Positions 53,141 through 62,786 are shown, counted from the first letter of the stretch. The stretch is 64,000 bases of DNA from Butyrivibrio sp. (GCF_017635265.1 NZ_JAGBLU010000141.1:1-64000), one strand, 5' to 3'. Made by a program: numbers and translations. Notes: generated by a model not told the origin, from the sequence alone.

Positions 53141-54043
53141 ATGCTTATAAATGACAGTGTTTATTACGAAGACAACCACTATATAATTATCAACAACATC
53201 CCTAACAATATTTTTTACTATATTGATTATGATAAAAGAGATGCCTCTATAAACATGGAATTCCAGCATCTCCATCCATATTATGAGATGTTGATCCTTC
53301 TTGCGCCGAATGCTACTCATCTTATTGAAGGTGTTCCCTACAATATTCACATGGGTGACATTGTTCTTTTGGCGCCTTCTGTCATGCATAAATCTGTTTA
53401 TTACAAGGGCGAACCCAGCAAAAGAATCATCATTGACTTCATGTATGAGCTGAACAGCCCGGAAACAGCTGATGCCTACGCTGAAATTCTTCAGCCTTTC
53501 AAAAGTGAGGTTCCTATTTTCAGGTTTGATCTTGAAGACCGACAGAAACTTATCGATATTCTCAACTCACTTTTTATCTTTTCAAAAGAGCATCAGTACT
53601 ATGGCAATCCTGCTGATGAATTTTACATTCATACTAAGTTTCAGGAGTTTTTGTACACTCTTTACAGTCTTAAGGATAAAAACATTTATACCAATGACCA
53701 GAGTTATAACTCTATTGAACAGAAAATGTATGAAGTCTCATCCTATATACACGCTCATTACAATGAAGATATTTCGCTAAATACTCTTTCAGATCAGTTC
53801 TTTGTAAGCCCAAGTTATCTGTCCAGAGTTTTTAAACAGGTTACCGGATTTAATCTATCCAACTACATCCAGCTAACCAGGATTAAAAATGCCCAATATC
53901 GTCTGGTTTCATCAAACGATAAGATTTCAGTTATTTCTGAAGAATGCGGTTTCGCTTCGTTTTCTCAGTTCAACCGCATCTTCAATAAAGTAGCAGGAAC
54001 TTCGCCAAGGCAGTATAGGCAAACTGCTATCACCCACAAATAA
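53141..54043 (+). CDS. AraC-family regulator with cupin-like sensor
   Basis: About 300 aa. Start at 53141 (MLINDSVYYED) was chosen because the longer frame back to 52880 runs over the GH105 gene; no ribosome site is seen, so the start is uncertain. N-terminal cupin-like part (QHLHPYYEMLILL, GVPYNIHMGDIVLL) and C-terminal two HTHs (SLNTLSDQFFVSPSYLSRVF, SEECGFASFSQFNRIF, about 200-295). It is the only plus-strand gene in the window and is divergent from GH105, so probably controls the pectin genes. Confidence 0.88.
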   Translation: MLINDSVYYEDNHYIIINNIPNNIFYYIDYDKRDASINMEFQHLHPYYEMLILLAPNATHLIEGVPYNIHMGDIVLLAPSVMHKSVYYKGEPSKRIIIDFMYELNSPETADAYAEILQPFKSEVPIFRFDLEDRQKLIDILNSLFIFSKEHQYYGNPADEFYIHTKFQEFLYTLYSLKDKNIYTNDQSYNSIEQKMYEVSSYIHAHYNEDISLNTLSDQFFVSPSYLSRVFKQVTGFNLSNYIQLTRIKNAQYRLVSSNDKISVISEECGFASFSQFNRIFNKVAGTSPRQYRQTAITHK

Positions 54044-54067
54044 ATGCAGGTGTTACATTTATTTCAA

Positions 54068-55756
54068 TCATCCACAAATCACAGGATTTGAAATAGCAAG
54101 GTTTGTGCAATCACTCTTTGCAATGAAATATACAAAACGGTCTTCTTTTATAGTCTGTTCTATTTTCCGGCTGTAATCGTAGAAGCCGTTTTCTTTTTTT
54201 GCATCAAGCTCTATTTCTTGTAACAGGCCATTCTCAGAATGAACTTCCAACTTTGTAAGTTCTCTGTTTGATAAAAGCTTTAGGTCTATATGGAGCTCTT
54301 TTTCACCGCAGAGTTTCTCACCGGGAAGCTTGCCATTAACAGTCGGAATAAGTATCGGTCCGTTAGTTAAGAAGCTGTGTCCACTCTTTAGGGTCTGCAA
54401 AAGATTTTTCTGTTCCCTATCTTCTCCCGCATGAATGTAAGTTCTGACGCCGCCACTTGTAAGACAGGTCTCAGCCCATTTCTCAAGTATTGGTAAAAGA
54501 CTTTCACATATAAGCTCAAATACATGGGTTTCTTCAGGATACTTTTCTTCCAGTTCTGACTTGTTTTCTTTTATCAAATCGTACGTATCGAGAATATTGT
54601 CATAGAGCACGTGATAGTCGTCTGCAGCAATATTGTGGGTATCACTTCCTGTTGTTGCCGGAAGGAAAAGACCTTTTCTAAGACATTTTAGCCACAGCTC
54701 ATATGCCGCATAGTCTGTGCTTCCCATCATCATTGGCGCTGAGCCGTTCCATATTTCCATGGTTTCAAAGATGTCCAGCATATCCTCAAAATCCGGATTC
54801 CAGGAGATGGATCTCTGAAGATCTCTTGGGTGGTTTATCTGCGGAAGGCCGCCGTTTGCCTTGATCTCATCTGTGATCCTAACAAACTCAGCCCTTAAAT
54901 ACTCATCTGTCCTGTGCTCATCATCAGGAATTTTGTATATTACATCTTTTTCAACGCCCATCTGCATAACATGGCCATTAGATGTGGAAATTTCTTTTGA
55001 CACTATTGGAGTAAAATCATCTCTCTTGCAGGCTCTCCAATAATCATGGTTGAGCACGTTATGATGATCAGAAAGCGCTCCGTACCTTAGTCCCATGGCC
55101 ATCATGGAATTAGCAACTTCCTTTGGAGATTCAACCACATCATCATCACCGCCAAACACAGGGCTTGAATAAATACAGTGGTGGTGCAGATCTCCGGCAA
55201 TCCATCCATCATCTGAAAGATCAATGAAGTGATTTAATTCGTACTGTCTTTTTTCATATTTATTTTCTGTTACTTCCAAAGAGTCTGTGATGATCTCATA
55301 CTCACTTCCCTTGGAAATCTCTACTACGTATCGTCCTACAGGGAGCTTTCTTGAAAGACATCCGTCAAAACCGGTAATGTCGCGGATCATAGTTATCTTA
55401 CCGTTCACTCTGTTGAAGGTTTCCGGCGTTTCGCCCGGCAGTAGTTTAAAGAGCTTTACCTGGGCCGGAGTTCCCTGGCCATGGCATTTCGTTTCTATAT
55501 AAATGCTTCCAAGAGCTCCATTTTTATCTACAATTCCGTTATTATGAAATCTGTTTCTGTCATTTGTCCCGGGATAATCTACTTCATTTACTCTTTTATT
55601 TCCTTTAAGTTTGTAGTTTTCCAGCGCATATTTTGTGAATGAAAGTAGTCTGTCTGCATCCATCCTGGATGCTACCGCATCTTCTTTGCCGTCTTCTTTT
55701 AATTTCCCCTGCAATAGCCCGATGGCTATTGATAAAAACTTTGTTTCTTTACTCAT
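54068..55756 (-). CDS. PHP-domain metallohydrolase, CehA/McbA-like
   Basis: About 562 aa. Start at 55756 (MSKETKFLSIAIGLL) follows AAGAGGAGC; the longer frame back to 55867 is leader RNA. PHP metal motifs are visible: GDLHHHCIYSS (His-x-His), GLRYGALSDHHNVL, EIS and TTGSDTHNIA. Family proteins hydrolyse phosphate or carboxylic esters; some act on carbaryl. The N-terminal ~110 residues look like a separate fold. It is at the head of a unit with the second copy of the 270-bp leader, like iolD, so the two may be co-regulated. Confidence 0.85.
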   Translation of the reverse strand: MSKETKFLSIAIGLLQGKLKEDGKEDAVASRMDADRLLSFTKYALENYKLKGNKRVNEVDYPGTNDRNRFHNNGIVDKNGALGSIYIETKCHGQGTPAQVKLFKLLPGETPETFNRVNGKITMIRDITGFDGCLSRKLPVGRYVVEISKGSEYEIITDSLEVTENKYEKRQYELNHFIDLSDDGWIAGDLHHHCIYSSPVFGGDDDVVESPKEVANSMMAMGLRYGALSDHHNVLNHDYWRACKRDDFTPIVSKEISTSNGHVMQMGVEKDVIYKIPDDEHRTDEYLRAEFVRITDEIKANGGLPQINHPRDLQRSISWNPDFEDMLDIFETMEIWNGSAPMMMGSTDYAAYELWLKCLRKGLFLPATTGSDTHNIAADDYHVLYDNILDTYDLIKENKSELEEKYPEETHVFELICESLLPILEKWAETCLTSGGVRTYIHAGEDREQKNLLQTLKSGHSFLTNGPILIPTVNGKLPGEKLCGEKELHIDLKLLSNRELTKLEVHSENGLLQEIELDAKKENGFYDYSRKIEQTIKEDRFVYFIAKSDCTNLAISNPVICG

Positions 55757-55791
55757 GATTGCTCCTCTCTTTTGTAACTGCAAAATAATGG

Positions 55792-56060
55792 CACGAATTG
55801 CTCCGTTGCTCGCAACTCTCGCAATTCCAGAACATTCGGAATTCGCACAATAGTGCTTCTTCCTCATATTCTTCGGGTTTCAAAGCCATAATACTTATCA
55901 TGCTAGCATGAACGTATTATGTCCTTTCTCCCCTGCCATTAAAAAATGTATGACATAGAGCATAATCATATCTCCATATCATACATTTTATTTTCATAAT
56001 CGTGCATTATCTACGCGGTTTTTATGTTATCTAACTAAAAAGATTGCATTTTTTGTTGTC
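55792..56060 (-). promoter_or_regulatory. ~270-bp promoter and structured leader, copy 2 (CehA-like gene)
   Basis: Nearly gapless match to 23992-24259. It contains the shared box (ATTGC at 56043-56047), candidate -10 at 56011-56006 with 31 nt between, and the same stem order. GTTGC/GCAAC (55805-55809 with 55812-55816) and TAATAC/GTATTA (55889-55894 with 55914-55919) replace A:T and G:C pairs of the other copy. The remaining 69 bp to the next gene contain nothing obvious. Confidence 0.65.
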
Positions 56061-56129
56061 AATCATATGAGTAGCTTTCATCATAAGAAACAACTCTTGC
56101 TGTTATAAATTTCTTTTTTCGCCCTGGCT

Positions 56130-56969
56130 TTATAACTGAAAATCTCCGAAAACGCTGGTGATCGGAGTTGTCTTGTAGGCATTTAAAAGTGCTGCAGCAT
56201 ATTCGCTTTGTGAAAGAGTCGTATCTGCTGCCCCCAACGAATTAGCAGTAAGTGAATTGGAATTAAGATCTGAAAGTGAAATATCCTGACTATTTGTGCT
56301 GTTTTCAGATGTGCCGCTTATAAGAGCATTCTGAAGCAGATTTCCAGAAAAGTATGTTGACTGAGCAAGCTCTTTTAACGCATTCTGAGAAAGAAGCCCG
56401 TTGTAAGCATTTGAATTAGCAGTCGAATCTCCATCCGTTGCAGTAGAAGACGGTGCCAGCTCTCCGACTGCCGAAATGGAGGACTCACTAAGTTCAGCTC
56501 CGTGCTCTGCCATGTTTTGAAGTATTTCTGCCTTAACATCCACAGTATGTGATGCTATATTATTGGTTATTTCTGACCTGATATCAACGCTGCGATTCGA
56601 TATGTTATTAAGAATTGTTGATTCAATATCCAGATCACTAAATACTGAATTGATTTCTTCAGAAAGGGTATCCTGCGTTACCGCTGCATCATCATCTACA
56701 CCACCGGAAGCATTATCAGATGCCACAGTTACAGTATCGGCCGAAGCATCGCTGTTTGAATCCGTATTGACAGCCGTAACTTTCTCTGCCGCTTCTGTTC
56801 CTGAAGAATCGCTGCTATTCTGCGTAGCAATATTCAGATATTTTTGAAAAAGGGAAATTCCGCTCAGATCTGTGGTATCAGAACTTTCAGATGTAGCCTT
56901 AGCTACATCCGAAATAGAATACAAATAATTATTTACCGCACTTACAATCCCTGAAATACTCAGTGCCAT
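56130..56969 (-). CDS. Ser/Asn/Ala-rich protein of unknown function
   Basis: 279 aa, no signal peptide, membrane segment or Cys. Rich in S, T, N, D, A. An N-terminal part MALSISGIVSAVNNYLYSI could be amphipathic. Three 15-residue repeats lie at 119-133, 134-148 and 149-163 (ILNNISNRSVDIRSE, ITNNIASHTVDVKAE, ILQNMAEHGAELSES), which suggest a coiled or solenoid part. The C-terminus ends FGDFQL. I do not recognise the family; a secreted or flagellum-related role is possible but unproven. It has its own start and no close operon partner. Confidence 0.7.
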   Translation of the reverse strand: MALSISGIVSAVNNYLYSISDVAKATSESSDTTDLSGISLFQKYLNIATQNSSDSSGTEAAEKVTAVNTDSNSDASADTVTVASDNASGGVDDDAAVTQDTLSEEINSVFSDLDIESTILNNISNRSVDIRSEITNNIASHTVDVKAEILQNMAEHGAELSESSISAVGELAPSSTATDGDSTANSNAYNGLLSQNALKELAQSTYFSGNLLQNALISGTSENSTNSQDISLSDLNSNSLTANSLGAADTTLSQSEYAAALLNAYKTTPITSVFGDFQL

Positions 56970-57121
56970 GCTTTTTCTCCCCTAAAATACCTCACAAAAA
57001 GTTTTTAATATTCACCGTTTCTTTGATTACATTATATAGTTAATAATCATTTTTTTGAATATATATTATTTGTATTTTGAAACAATATTTTTTTGCTGAT
57101 AATGTATTTCAATTACCCTAT

Positions 57122-58123
57122 TTAGAAACTGCCGGGATATCCGATTTCCTGCGCTCTTTCGTTAAGAACCGCATTTATTCCGTCCGAATCATATATTAAA
57201 AATCCCTCGTCCTTGAATCTGACTCCCAGTTCAGCTATATCGGCTTTTCCAGCTTCAGTTTCTACTTCGCTATAACTATCATCAAATGTATAGAAAGAAT
57301 AGAAAGAATTTCTTTCCTCATAATTCTGCTCAAAATAATACTCGAGAACAGCCATGTGCTCGGCATCTATTCCTTCTGTGGAAATCGAAGTTACTGAATC
57401 ACCCTTATAAATGTCATATGTTTCCATCAAAGAAAGTGTTTCTGATACCCCATAAAAGAATTTGTATTCTCCGCTTGCATCTACATAAGCATAATCCACA
57501 TCATGAATATTGGCAGCTGATGCTCCACCGCTCTCAATCGTTCCATCTGCATTAACTGTTACATATGATCTTTCAGTAGCGCTCTGGTCATAGCAGATAA
57601 CTAATTCATCATTTATTCTTTTGATTATCATATCAAGACCAAATCCGGCGCCAAGCTGGGCCTCAACAAGCAGTTCTTCTTCTCCGTCACTGCCGCAGTC
57701 CACCTTTGAATATGTGATTTCAGCATCCTGCTGAAAATCTTCAATCTGTTTTAAAGCATCACATATTTCGCTAATGGTATAGCTTTCACCCACTGTAAGT
57801 ACCTGTGACAGCTCCAAATATCCCGGAACATCGCCTTTTCCAGTATATTTCACTTTGGCTGTTCCTTTTTCCACATCGGAATATGTCAACCCATCCGTAT
57901 TTTCTACTGCACTTCCTGCTCCATTTTCTGTTACATTCTCCGCTGTGCTTTCTGATGCAGTTTCCGTTGTTTTTCCTGTGGTGTTCTCCGCCTTACTTTC
58001 TGCTGGATTTTCAATTGAACTCCATGTAGCATTTTCTGTTTCTTTGGCTCCACATCCAGCCATGGCCATTGCAGCAACAATCGCCGCTATAGTGATTCCT
58101 GTCTTTCTCTGATTTCTTTTCAT
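57122..58123 (-). CDS. Lipoprotein of unknown function
   Basis: 333 aa. Signal peptide with lipobox AMAGC; then a Thr/Glu/Asn-rich tether to about 75 (TTETASESTAENVTENG); then a globular domain with KVDCGSDGEEELLVEAQ and YVTVNADGTIESGG, possibly a VCBS- or FG-GAP-like sensor module. Surface protein; partner unknown. Confidence 0.8.
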   Translation of the reverse strand: MKRNQRKTGITIAAIVAAMAMAGCGAKETENATWSSIENPAESKAENTTGKTTETASESTAENVTENGAGSAVENTDGLTYSDVEKGTAKVKYTGKGDVPGYLELSQVLTVGESYTISEICDALKQIEDFQQDAEITYSKVDCGSDGEEELLVEAQLGAGFGLDMIIKRINDELVICYDQSATERSYVTVNADGTIESGGASAANIHDVDYAYVDASGEYKFFYGVSETLSLMETYDIYKGDSVTSISTEGIDAEHMAVLEYYFEQNYEERNSFYSFYTFDDSYSEVETEAGKADIAELGVRFKDEGFLIYDSDGINAVLNERAQEIGYPGSF

Positions 58124-58162
58124 AACATCCTCATAATTTGTATCTATCTTGAAATGCAGTAT

Positions 58163-59218
58163 TTACTGCACCTTCAAGCCACTCTGTTGTTTCCACTCAT
58201 CATAAATTTTCTCTTCATCATAATCCGGAAGATACTTTTTAGCTATGGAGCAGATTTCTGTTACCAGTTCTTCATCTTCTTCAACTTCATCTGCAATTGC
58301 TTCAATGCTTTTTCCTTTGACAAGCTTTTTGCAGATTAAAGTTATAAGGCTTAAATCTTTACCTATCACTTTGCCTATTTCTTTACCCTTTGTTCTCTCT
58401 TCCTGTACATTAAAGCCTTTCCATCCCTCAAAAAGATCACTCATATCCCTCTCCTTTATATGACTGACAAAATCCTGAATCTCATCTTCCGGTACATACT
58501 GCTTTCTAAGTACTACTGCTATTACTTTTGCAAGGGTCTCAAGAACATCCTCCGGAGATTTAAATGCAATGTTTTCAAGATAGTCCTTAGGTAAGCCTAA
58601 CGAATTAAATTCAGCAGCATCCTTTAACTTATTAATAAGCATTATCAGCGATAATCCATCTTCTCTATCCAGTAATTCCTCACGATTGTAATCCCCTGTA
58701 TTAACCAAATGATACTCAAACTTTGGAATATACTTAGAAAACACTTCACCAAGAGCAATTCTTGATGAAAAAGCCTTATCCACTGTCCATTTATCTACGC
58801 CGTTATAATATACGATTGGAAATACCGGTGGATACTTGAAGTCTTTTGACTTGCTTATTCCTTTATGAAGTTTCTCCTGCTGCTTTGCATAATCCTCCCA
58901 GATAAACACCATATACCGAAGAATCTGCATACATACATTATAGTCTACCTGTGCTTTGTGTTCAATTAATGTGATGAATACTTCTTTTCCGCCTGTTATG
59001 CGAACTTTTTTGACCACATCAGCATTTCGCTCTTCTGTGAACATTGGAATATAGCGATCCGTAACATCCTCAATATCTTCCGCTTCAACACTCTTTAGCT
59101 CCTCAATGTTTGAGTAATTCCTCAATAACTGTGCACAAAGATTGGCATTGCCAAATATGGTTTTGGCTCCACTGTCCTTTTCCTTACTATTACTGATCTG
59201 ATTGTTTTCTTCTGACAT
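58163..59218 (-). CDS. Rpn-family nuclease / PD-(D/E)XK transposase-like protein
   Basis: About 351 aa. Start at 59218 (MSEENNQISN) is preferred over 59224 because GGGG is then 9 nt upstream. The N-terminal part has the Rpn/YhgA hallmarks: DRYIPMFTEERNADVV, VFITLIEHKAQVDYNVCMQILRYM (the E/K nuclease motif) and FPIVYYNGVDKW. Rpn proteins are recombination-promoting nucleases found in many copies. C-terminus has a KGKEIGKVIGKDLS-type repeat. No inverted ends flank it. Confidence 0.85.
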   Translation of the reverse strand: MSEENNQISNSKEKDSGAKTIFGNANLCAQLLRNYSNIEELKSVEAEDIEDVTDRYIPMFTEERNADVVKKVRITGGKEVFITLIEHKAQVDYNVCMQILRYMVFIWEDYAKQQEKLHKGISKSKDFKYPPVFPIVYYNGVDKWTVDKAFSSRIALGEVFSKYIPKFEYHLVNTGDYNREELLDREDGLSLIMLINKLKDAAEFNSLGLPKDYLENIAFKSPEDVLETLAKVIAVVLRKQYVPEDEIQDFVSHIKERDMSDLFEGWKGFNVQEERTKGKEIGKVIGKDLSLITLICKKLVKGKSIEAIADEVEEDEELVTEICSIAKKYLPDYDEEKIYDEWKQQSGLKVQ

Positions 59219-59383
59219 ACACATATGCCCCTTTCTATTTTAATTACTTACAAAACCTGTGAAAAAAAGCATATGCAAGAACTGCTAAGCCTTTTCCGAT
59301 TGGATTTGAAACTGCATAAGATTTATGCAACCATGTCAGAATAGCACATAGTGTGTTGAGAAGCAAATATAATTTTTAGCAAA

Positions 59384-59421
59384 AAGGTGCCTGCTAACAT
59401 TAGTTCATAAGCAGACACCTT
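59384..59421 (-). terminator. Terminator of the GH38 gene
   Basis: AAGGTGCCTGCT (59384-59395) pairs with AGCAGACACCTT (59410-59421), with one mismatch. On the minus strand the stem is followed by TTTTTGC. It lies 77 bp after the stop codon of the mannosidase. Confidence 0.8.
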
Positions 59422-59497
59422 ATCCTTTTATATCAATTCAAATAATAACAGAAAATAAAATGGCCCTCTAACCCCGTCCCCAAGGGACCAAAAAGAG

Positions 59498-62400
59498 TCA
59501 AGATACTGATAAGACAAAAGTCTTTATTTCAAATGGTTCCATCTCAAATGACAAAAGCTTATTCTGAGCATCGTAGCCAAAGCCATCATGTACTTCAGTC
59601 TTTCGCTCAAGGAGGTCACACTCACTCACTGCTTTCGGACTAATATCATATCCATTAAACATACTAGCCTTAACAGTATGCTTTTCACCGTATCCCTCAA
59701 ACAATCTGATCACTATATCATTTGAGTTCTCAGCCATCTTAACTGCTTCAACGAATACGCCACTTTCTTCGATGTCAATTATGCCACGCAGAGCTGCTGC
59801 CACTATGTCAGAAGGCTGACCGCTTAAAGAGCTCTTGCTCTCAGGAATATAGAAGTGACTGTTCTCATTTAACTTTCTGGCTTCCTCTATTACTCTGCCC
59901 TCTCTGTAATCACCCTCATGAGGGAAAAGAGAATAGGTAAACTCATGAAGTCCCTGATCAGCGTTAGGGTTCGGGAATATTCCTGACTTAATAAGTGTAA
60001 GTCTCATAAGTTTTTCTTTTGCATCATAGCCGTACTTGCAGTCATTAAGTACAGCGACGCCAAAAGAGCCATCTTTATCAGAAATATCCATCCATTTATG
60101 AGCACAACACTCAAACTTTGCCCTATCCCAGCTGTTTTCCCTCTTGAGGTTTCTTTTTAGATTGCCATACTGCGTCTCGCATGTAATCTGTTCTGAATCC
60201 ACATCAACAGGAAATGCTGCCTTTAAAAGTGTCTGATGCTCATGCCAGTCAATCTTTGTCTCAAAATCTATTCGCCTTGAATCTGAATAGAAGTGAATTT
60301 TCTGCTGAATTTCAGAATTCCTGAAAGGTCTCTTTACGCTAACTACAATCTCACGGCAAGAATCTGCTTCAATTCTATTGCTACCACTATCCCCTTGACT
60401 AACTGACAACTCTTTAATGTCTGTAATATCCCATGACACATTTTCAAAATCCGCATCAATGTTCCAACAGTCATATTCCTTGGGCTTATCTTCAAAGGCG
60501 ATCAGTCTGTTTAATGGGCTTTGATTGTTATCTCTCAGTTCTTTTCCACATTTTTTGTCAAAAAGACTTTCTAATTCACCATTGCTGTCCACTACTACTG
60601 AATAAAATCTTGTATTTATAAAAATCTTTCCATCTTTATCTTCGCAAGTAATGTCATTACTTACAGCTTTTTCCTCACCACAAGTATTGTCACTACCTTC
60701 AGCTTTATCCACATGGCAGATAAGTTTTGACAGATCAATTTCCTTTGCAGCTTCATCTATGATTATTTCTGCTCTTCTCTTTATGTCTGCGTAGTCCACA
60801 TCAGAATCCTGATAAACTTCCTCAATTGAGGAGCCCGGTAAAATATCATGGAACTGATTGAGCATGACCTTTTTCCAGATTTCTTTTATCTCTTTTGCAG
60901 GATAAGCTTTATGCCCATGTAACAATGCGCATACAGACAAAAGCTCAGCCTCCGCTAAAAGATACTCTGACCTTCTGTTGTTCTTTTTATTCTTGCCGAT
61001 AGAGGTGTAGGTTCCTCTGTGATATTCCAGATACAGCTCATCTTTCCAGATTGGGACTTCCTTGCCTTCAATCTCTTTTAATAATTCTTCAAAAAACTCG
61101 CCAACTGCTGCCTGCTTTGTTCTTGGAACTCCGGGGATTCCCATTTCAAGCCTTCTGTTCATCTCAAGCATTTCCCAGGTTGGACCGCCGCCGCCATCTC
61201 CATAGCCATAGCAGTCAAGGACCACATCCGTTAATTCTTTTTCCCTAAAGGCTTCCCATGCCCCCATTACCTGCGACGCATTCTGTCTTCCATTGTAGGT
61301 GTAGTTAAGAATCCTGCCATTTCTTCCTAAATCTACCGCCTTATCGTAATCGCATGTGGTGATTATGTAGGTAGGAATCACACTGCCATCAATGCCTTCC
61401 CAGTTAAAAAGATCATGTGGCATCCTGTTGGTATCATTCCAAGCAACCTTTGTCGTCATAAATGCTTTTATCCCACTCTTTTTCAATATCTGCGGAAGAG
61501 CAGCACTATAACCAAATACGTCAGGAAGCCATAAAACTCTGCTATCTACGCCAAACTCCTCTTTGAAATATTCTTTTCCGTAAAGAATCTGCCTCACCAA
61601 AGACTCTCCTGATGTCAGATTACAGTCCGCTTCAAGCCACATACCGCCTTCGGGTTCAAAACGCATTTCCTTTACCTGTTTTTTTATCTCCTCAAAGAGC
61701 TCCGGTTCTTCCTCCTTTACAAACTCGTACATCTGTGGAGTGCTTGCCATGAAAAGATATTCCGGATACTTTTTCATGAGCTCCATAACAGTTGAGTAAC
61801 TGCGGATAACTTTTTCTCTTGTCTGACGTATTCTCCACTTCCAGGCAACATCTATGTGTGTATGTCCGACACTTGCCACTGTGACAGGAAGATAATCTTT
61901 GCCATATAGGTTTTTTCTCAGTAAATCTGCGGCTTTGGCGAGTTTTCCACAATTGTTTGTAACCGATATTTTATTTTCCACGTTTTCCACGTCTACTAAT
62001 CCACACGCTGTGGATAGTCCATCAAGTATGATTTTCACGGAGTTTTGCACATTTGTGGATAACTTTGTGGATAAACTATCCAGAATCTCATCAGAGATTT
62101 CCACATTTTTATTCTGTTCTTCAAATGCTCCTGCAGTTGTATCAAGCACAGATTCGCGCTTTGACGAAGGTATTCCAAGCATTGCCTGCATGGCTTCAAA
62201 TGGCACTTTCATGTCAAAATACAGCTTTTGAACCGCTTCGTTTCTGGCTGCAATTGTCATGTTCAGATAGTTCTCATTTTTATCAAGATTTGAATATGCA
62301 TATATCCTGATATCCACAACCCTATCTTTTCCACAATCCCAATCTTCTTTATCAAAGATAGTAACACTGTTATGGTTCATATCCATTCCACAGCGCCTTT

Positions 62401-62746
62401 TCCCATTTATATATACCAGCATCTGTGGATTGTTGGTATTCCATATATCTTCTGCACCTGTGGATAAAAAGAACAACACCTCTTTACCCTTGTAGAGTTC
62501 AGGGATTTCCACCGCCACATGAAAACAATAGTGACCATCGGGCTCTCCCCAAGCTGAGCCCTGTTCAAACTTCTCCCATCCTGAAACATCATCAAGTACA
62601 GTTTCTCTGCTATTATACGGAACTTCTTTTATCCTTATTCCATCAGCAGTCATCACATCTTTAACCGGTCTGACATCTTCCCAAAGACTATTCTCCAGCA
62701 TTTCTATTGTGTCTTTTATTCTGTTATACTTTTCTGCTCTTCCCAT
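59498..62746 (-). CDS. GH38 alpha-mannosidase
   Basis: 1082 aa, cytosolic (no signal peptide). The N-terminal ~260 residues are a beta-rich ancillary domain. Then VGHTHIDVAWKWRIRQTREK and WLPDVFGYSAALPQI carry the zinc-binding His/Asp and the catalytic Asp nucleophile. C-terminal beta domains end at MEPFEIKTFVLSVS. It cleaves alpha-mannose from internalised oligosaccharides. Three perfect DnaA boxes lie in this gene by sequence. Confidence 0.93.
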   Translation of the reverse strand: MGRAEKYNRIKDTIEMLENSLWEDVRPVKDVMTADGIRIKEVPYNSRETVLDDVSGWEKFEQGSAWGEPDGHYCFHVAVEIPELYKGKEVLFFLSTGAEDIWNTNNPQMLVYINGKRRCGMDMNHNSVTIFDKEDWDCGKDRVVDIRIYAYSNLDKNENYLNMTIAARNEAVQKLYFDMKVPFEAMQAMLGIPSSKRESVLDTTAGAFEEQNKNVEISDEILDSLSTKLSTNVQNSVKIILDGLSTACGLVDVENVENKISVTNNCGKLAKAADLLRKNLYGKDYLPVTVASVGHTHIDVAWKWRIRQTREKVIRSYSTVMELMKKYPEYLFMASTPQMYEFVKEEEPELFEEIKKQVKEMRFEPEGGMWLEADCNLTSGESLVRQILYGKEYFKEEFGVDSRVLWLPDVFGYSAALPQILKKSGIKAFMTTKVAWNDTNRMPHDLFNWEGIDGSVIPTYIITTCDYDKAVDLGRNGRILNYTYNGRQNASQVMGAWEAFREKELTDVVLDCYGYGDGGGGPTWEMLEMNRRLEMGIPGVPRTKQAAVGEFFEELLKEIEGKEVPIWKDELYLEYHRGTYTSIGKNKKNNRRSEYLLAEAELLSVCALLHGHKAYPAKEIKEIWKKVMLNQFHDILPGSSIEEVYQDSDVDYADIKRRAEIIIDEAAKEIDLSKLICHVDKAEGSDNTCGEEKAVSNDITCEDKDGKIFINTRFYSVVVDSNGELESLFDKKCGKELRDNNQSPLNRLIAFEDKPKEYDCWNIDADFENVSWDITDIKELSVSQGDSGSNRIEADSCREIVVSVKRPFRNSEIQQKIHFYSDSRRIDFETKIDWHEHQTLLKAAFPVDVDSEQITCETQYGNLKRNLKRENSWDRAKFECCAHKWMDISDKDGSFGVAVLNDCKYGYDAKEKLMRLTLIKSGIFPNPNADQGLHEFTYSLFPHEGDYREGRVIEEARKLNENSHFYIPESKSSLSGQPSDIVAAALRGIIDIEESGVFVEAVKMAENSNDIVIRLFEGYGEKHTVKASMFNGYDISPKAVSECDLLERKTEVHDGFGYDAQNKLLSFEMEPFEIKTFVLSVS
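62055..62075. other. Two tandem DnaA-box sequences within GH38
   Basis: TGTGGATAA at 62055-62063 and 62067-62075, each the reverse complement of the consensus TTATCCACA; a third is at 62459-62467. They are explained by coding of LSTKLSTN and by chance as alternative. Confidence 0.4.
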
Positions 62747-62786
62747 TTTTCACACCCTGTTTTATTGTTCTACAATTCCCAAAGCT

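Noticed and set aside
55757..55867. N-terminal extension of the CehA-like protein (starting MRKKHYCAN)
   Set aside because: The same stretch has a stop codon in the iolD copy; the nucleotide conservation follows RNA stems, not codons.
58163..59218. Rpn-like gene as part of an insertion sequence
   Set aside because: No terminal inverted repeats or target duplications are visible around it.
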